From: Sphingobacteriales bacterium
Lineage (GTDB): Bacteria; Bacteroidota; Bacteroidia; Chitinophagales; Chitinophagaceae
Reading direction: 5' to 3'
Assembly (NCBI GenBank): GCA_023251215.1
Contig: JAHEZF010000051.1
Span: 1-9,252 of the forward strand
Length of the DNA: 9,252 bases
Below the pieces are notes generated by a model, which was given only the letters and a program-made list of their open reading frames with translations, was not told where the DNA came from and did no database searches. Made by a program: the position numbers and the translations under genes. Positions 6,689-9,252 of this stretch are shown piece after piece. Each line of letters starts with the position of its first letter. The first letter of the stretch is position 1.

Positions 6689-6748
6689 CAGTGCTTCCGG
6701 GATTTGAACCGGCAAGATACAAAAAGTTTAAAAAGAAGCAATTTTATT

Positions 6749-7582
6749 ATGACAGAACTTACTTCTATTGCTGCACAAATAAGACGTGATATAGTAAGAA
6801 TGGTGCATGGCGCCAGCAGTGGTCACCCCGGAGGTTCATTGGGTTGTACAGATTTTTTTACCGCCCTTTTCTTTAAAATAATGAATCATAATCCTGCATT
6901 TGAAATGAATGGTACGAATGAGGACATATTTATTCTTTCAAATGGTCATATATCGCCGGTATTTTATTCTACCCTTGCCCGTTGCGGATATTTTGATATT
7001 AAAGAATTGTCCAGCTTTCGAAAGATAAATTCCCGCCTCCAGGGTCACCCTGCAACTCATGAACATTTACCGGGTGTACGCATAGCCACCGGCTCCTTGG
7101 GTCAGGGCATGAGTGTGGCTATTGGCGCTGCACTGACCAAGAAATTAAACGGCGAAAAAAATCTTGTGTATTCCCTACATGGTGATGGTGAATTGGATGA
7201 AGGACAAGTATGGGAGGCAATCATGTTTGCGGTGCATCATAAAGTAGATAATCTAATTTCAACTGTTGACTGGAACCACCAGCAGATAGATGGAACTACA
7301 GAACATATAATGGATCATGGAGATCTAAGACGAAAATTTGAAGCCTTTGGATGGATTACTCTTGAAATGAATGGAAACGATATGAGCCAGGTAGTGGAAA
7401 CATTGAATGCGGCAAAATCCCTCACTGGCCAGGGAAAACCAGTAGCTATAATGATGCATACTATTATGGGCAAAGGAGTTGACTTTATGGAAAATGATCA
7501 CAACTGGCATGGCGTGGCTCCCAATGATGAACAATTAGCAAAAGCATTGGCGCAATTACCGGAAACGCTTGGAGATTATTGA
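6749..7582 (+). CDS. transketolase, N-terminal (ThDP-binding) subunit
   Basis: The 277-residue protein equals only the N-terminal half of a full transketolase (about 620-670 residues), as in split enzymes made of two subunits. The full enzyme moves two-carbon units between sugar phosphates in the pentose phosphate pathway, using thiamine diphosphate (ThDP). Visible motifs are SGHPGGSLG (24-32), SNGHISP (64-70), LQGHP (97-101), ATGSLGQG (113-120), the ThDP/metal motif HGDGELDEGQVWEA (144-157) with DWNHQQIDG (174-182), and HTIMGKGVDFMENDHNWHG (237-255). I chose the ATG at 6749 because MTELTSIAAQIRRDIVRM is the family start and the extra 35 residues from 6644 look like untranslated leader. No C-terminal subunit follows: a repeat begins at the stop codon and the next gene converges. 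Confidence 0.93.
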   Translation: MTELTSIAAQIRRDIVRMVHGASSGHPGGSLGCTDFFTALFFKIMNHNPAFEMNGTNEDIFILSNGHISPVFYSTLARCGYFDIKELSSFRKINSRLQGHPATHEHLPGVRIATGSLGQGMSVAIGAALTKKLNGEKNLVYSLHGDGELDEGQVWEAIMFAVHHKVDNLISTVDWNHQQIDGTTEHIMDHGDLRRKFEAFGWITLEMNGNDMSQVVETLNAAKSLTGQGKPVAIMMHTIMGKGVDFMENDHNWHGVAPNDEQLAKALAQLPETLGDY

Positions 7583-7608
7583 AGCCCCCTGTCCCCCGAA
7601 GGGGAACT
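7582..7608 (+). repeat. G/C hairpin repeat, copy A (at the transketolase stop)
   Basis: The copy opens AAGCCCCCTGT, followed by a CCCCC (7593-7597), GAA, GGGG (7601-7604) hairpin and then AACT. Its first A is the last base of the transketolase TGA. It matches copy B on the opposite strand apart from one missing G. It may serve as a terminator, although no T-run follows directly. Confidence 0.8.
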
Positions 7609-7774
7609 TGAGTTTGAACATTCATTTTTTTTAGACAAGTATTTATTAGAAGATAAAAATAATCTTACCCCAAAAATTACTCCCATAATTAAGATCTGTT
7701 GCGGCATCTAGTAATAATTAAATGAAATTACCCCGCTAAAGAAAGTTAGAATAAGTATAAGTATTTTTGATCTG
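7609..7774. other. A/T-rich spacer between inverted repeat copies A and B
   Basis: These 166 bp separate two converging genes and are bounded on both sides by the G/C hairpin repeat in opposite orientation. The spacer is A/T-rich, with runs such as TTTTTTTT (7626-7633), and has no supportable gene. A TATTTTTG box at 7762-7769 has no gene to serve. With the repeats, the unit spans 7582-7802 (221 bp). Confidence 0.55.
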
Positions 7775-7802
7775 AGTTCCCCCTTCGGGGGACAGGGGGC
7801 TT
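7775..7802 (-). repeat. G/C hairpin repeat, copy B (at the permease stop)
   Basis: Read on the minus strand, the copy opens AAGCCCCCTGT, followed by a perfect CCCCC-GAA-GGGGG hairpin (7791-7779) and AACT. The opening AA is part of the permease TAA stop codon (7803-7801). Its placement relative to its gene is the same as that of copy A, so the two lie as an inverted pair. Confidence 0.8.
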
Positions 7803-9063
7803 ACTCACTTCTTAATGAAAATTCCTGTACAGCCGCTTTTCTTGAAGGCAACCATGAAGCAATCAATGCAATTACAAAAACAGTAGCCCCAATCAGAAAA
7901 AAATCAATCAGCCTGAGTTTTACCGGAAAATAATCAATCAGGAAAGAACCGCCTTGTAGGGGTATTAAATGAAAATTGATCTGCAGCCACGCAATCAGCA
8001 AGGCCAGCAACATACCTGCGCCGCCACCAATTATTGCCAATAGCAATCCCTCGCTTAAAAATATTTTTTGTATAAAATTCCGGTTGCCTCCCAAAGCATG
8101 AAGCACACTGATGTCTTTTTGTTTTTCCAGCACCAGCATGGTTAAAGACCCCACCATATTAAAAGCAGCCACCACCAGTATCAGGCAAAGAACAGCATAA
8201 ATCACCCATCGTTCCAGGTTCATTACAGAATACAGGCTCCTGTTCTGTTCGTATTTGTTCAGAACTGAATAATTGCCGGAAAAAATCTTCTGCACTTCTT
8301 TCTTTATCTCATTGGATCTTGAGGGATCATTTAAAGCGATCTCAATCCCGCTATAATCGGCAGCACCATACTTCAATGCTTTTTTTACAAAGTCAATATT
8401 GGTGACGCCATATTTATTATCAAAATCCTGCTGTATCATAAAAGCGGCAGCCGTGCGGATGGTATCATTGCTGATGTCTTCCAGCAGGTTGATCTGGTCT
8501 GTATTGCTTTTTCTTGGTAAATAAATTTTCAGAGTAAAAATATTTTTATCTGCCTGTATACCTAATGCTCCTTCCACACCTGCTCCCAGGATAAGTTTTG
8601 GAATGTTTTCATTCCCCAGATCATACTCTCCATTCACCAGGTGGCTGGCCACCCCGGTCACATACCGGTAATTTTCATCAACACCTTTCAAATAAACCAC
8701 GGACTGGTATTCCCCGTTTTGCAGTAATGCTTTTTCTTCTGCTACCAATGAGAAATTTTTGATCCCGCTGATGCCTTTTAATCTTTGCAATTGGTCCGGA
8801 GATATAGTAATGATCTTTCCGGATATTGGGGAAACCTTAATATCCGTATAAAAAGAAGAATAGAGTGATTTGACCAGCCCTTCAAAACCATTAAATACAC
8901 TCAATACAAGAATAAGCGCCGTGGTTCCAATACAAATGGCGGCAATGCTTATCCATGCAATGATGTTGATGGCATTGGTAGATTTTTTTGCTTTGAAATA
9001 TCTCCAGGCGAAAAAGAAATTTAAACCCCCTGTCCCCCTGAAGGGGGAACTTAGTTTCATCAT
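7801..9063 (-). CDS. LolC/LolE-type ABC transporter permease (FtsX/MacB fold)
   Basis: The 420-residue inner-membrane protein has the four-helix layout of lipoprotein-releasing permeases: TM1 (about 33-58, NIIAWISIAAICIGTTALIL), a large periplasmic MacB-like core (about 60-283), then TM2 (286-312), TM3 (335-362) and TM4 (386-407). The cytoplasmic coupling segment LEKQKDISVLHALGGNRNFIQ (312-332) is typical. Working with a LolD-type ATPase, not in this window, it would release lipoproteins toward the outer membrane. A related export role is possible. The natural N-terminus seems to be NFFFAWRYFKAKKSTNAINII (15-35). Residues about 4-14 come from a G/C repeat (copy C), and no ATG, GTG or TTG lies between them and residue 15, so I keep the ATG at 9063 (a second ATG follows at 9060). 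Confidence 0.9.
   Translation of the reverse strand: MMKLSSPFRGTGGLNFFFAWRYFKAKKSTNAINIIAWISIAAICIGTTALILVLSVFNGFEGLVKSLYSSFYTDIKVSPISGKIITISPDQLQRLKGISGIKNFSLVAEEKALLQNGEYQSVVYLKGVDENYRYVTGVASHLVNGEYDLGNENIPKLILGAGVEGALGIQADKNIFTLKIYLPRKSNTDQINLLEDISNDTIRTAAAFMIQQDFDNKYGVTNIDFVKKALKYGAADYSGIEIALNDPSRSNEIKKEVQKIFSGNYSVLNKYEQNRSLYSVMNLERWVIYAVLCLILVVAAFNMVGSLTMLVLEKQKDISVLHALGGNRNFIQKIFLSEGLLLAIIGGGAGMLLALLIAWLQINFHLIPLQGGSFLIDYFPVKLRLIDFFLIGATVFVIALIASWLPSRKAAVQEFSLRSE
9024..9051 (+). repeat. G/C hairpin repeat, copy C (inside the permease start)
   Basis: On the + strand it opens AACCCCCTGT, with a CCCCC (9034-9038), TGAA, GGGGG (9043-9047) hairpin and AACT. It lies inside the first codons of the permease, read in the opposite direction, and encodes about residues 4-13 (LSSPFRGTGG). 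A following TTAGTTT resembles the TTGAGTTT after copy A, so the conserved unit may be slightly longer. Confidence 0.8.
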
Positions 9064-9124
9064 ACATTAATATTTTGAATAAAAAACCAATATGAAGTAT
9101 GAAATTAACTGCTTTAATAATTTT

Positions 9125-9252
9125 TTACTCCCCTTTAGGGGATGGGGGGTTCATTTTTTTAAACAACTCTTCCATTTTAAAAACCTGGTCCAGTGTATCA
9201 TCCCGGAAGAATTTTAATACCTGTATGCTGCGTAACTGGTGCCTCACTTTTG
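9125..9252 (-). CDS. rbfA: ribosome-binding factor A, C-terminal part (cut by window edge)
   Basis: An open frame on the minus strand enters from the right edge and ends at TAA 9127-9125, giving 41 residues. VRHQLRSIQVLKFFRDDTLD followed by QVFKMEELFKK matches the end of the RbfA KH-type domain, including the FxxDDTLD block before the last helix. RbfA binds the 30S subunit during late 16S rRNA maturation. rbfA followed by a LolC/LolE-type permease is a familiar Bacteroidota arrangement and supports the call. The last nine residues, MNPPSPKGE, look unlike RbfA and are encoded largely by repeat copy D. The gene is probably co-transcribed with the permease, whose ATG is 61 bp downstream. Confidence 0.85.
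   Translation of the reverse strand, partial: KVRHQLRSIQVLKFFRDDTLDQVFKMEELFKKMNPPSPKGE
9127..9151 (-). repeat. G/C hairpin repeat, copy D (inside the rbfA end)
   Basis: On the minus strand it reads AACCCCCCAT, then a CCCC (9141-9138), TAAA, GGGG (9133-9130) hairpin, then AGT. It is the most diverged of the four copies but keeps the same order of C-run, short spacer and C-run/G-run hairpin. It encodes the last eight RbfA residues (NPPSPKGE) and the first base of the stop codon, and pairs in inverted orientation with copy C across 75 bp. Confidence 0.7.

Noticed and set aside
6644..6748. In-frame N-terminal extension of 35 residues for the transketolase subunit
   Set aside because: The extension has no family likeness, the family start motif begins at the ATG at 6749, and the probable promoter lies inside the extension.
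7762..7769. Exact TAnnTTTG box on the + strand between repeat copies A and B
   Set aside because: Only the antisense of the permease lies downstream and no -33 element is present; such boxes are expected by chance in A/T-rich spacers.
7582..9151. CRISPR-like reading of the repeated G/C units
   Set aside because: The copies alternate in orientation, spacing is irregular (166 bp, about 1.2 kb, 75 bp) and they overlap coding ends; no cas gene is present.
1..9252. A new multi-gene defence, secretion or biosynthetic system
   Set aside because: All complete genes belong to known housekeeping, transport or stress families with intact motifs, and their neighbourhood suggests no shared specialised function. 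The only unexplained material is the repeats and the unrecognised fragment at 3-122.

Overview
The window looks like ordinary chromosome of a Bacteroidota bacterium, most likely near the Chitinophagaceae. Pointers are the moderate-to-low GC content, starts without clear Shine-Dalgarno sites, several matches to the Bacteroidota promoter -7 box (TAnnTTTG), a PorT-type outer-membrane barrel, a free-standing N-terminal transketolase subunit, and rbfA next to a LolC/LolE-type permease. The lineage is inferred from family likeness, not from a marker gene.

Layout, left to right. Positions 3-122 hold the end of an unrecognised + strand gene, followed by an outer-membrane beta-barrel gene (360-971, +). 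A minus-strand block follows in transcription order: ppk2 (2928-3677), mscL (2511-2885), scpA (1596-2402) and osmC (1123-1533), with hairpins between mscL and scpA, between scpA and osmC, and after osmC. An EamA/DMT exporter (3751-4689, +) diverges from ppk2 and its 3' end overlaps frr (4676-5239, -) by 14 bp. Next comes a WecA/TagO-type phospho-sugar transferase (5386-6522, -), divergent from the transketolase N-terminal subunit (6749-7582, +). The right end carries a LolC/LolE/FtsX-type permease (7801-9063, -) and the C-terminal end of rbfA (9125-9252, -).

The genes are mostly housekeeping and do not form one pathway: chromosome condensation (scpA), ribosome assembly and recycling (rbfA, frr), envelope glycan initiation (WecA-type), pentose phosphate metabolism (transketolase), lipoprotein or efflux transport (permease), and stress functions (osmC, mscL, ppk2). 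I see no CRISPR array, complete tRNA or rRNA, transposase, phage gene or defence system, and no convincing new multi-gene system.

The most unusual content is non-coding. A G/C-rich hairpin repeat (C-run, short loop, G-run, with conserved flanks) occurs four times in 1.6 kb, always at a gene end: at the transketolase stop, at the permease stop, inside the first codons of the permease, and inside the last codons of rbfA. The copies form two inverted pairs that bound both intergenic gaps, and two of them supply terminal amino acids of the proteins. Separately, frr has a near-textbook Bacteroidota promoter whose predicted start lies at the edge of a nested inverted repeat.
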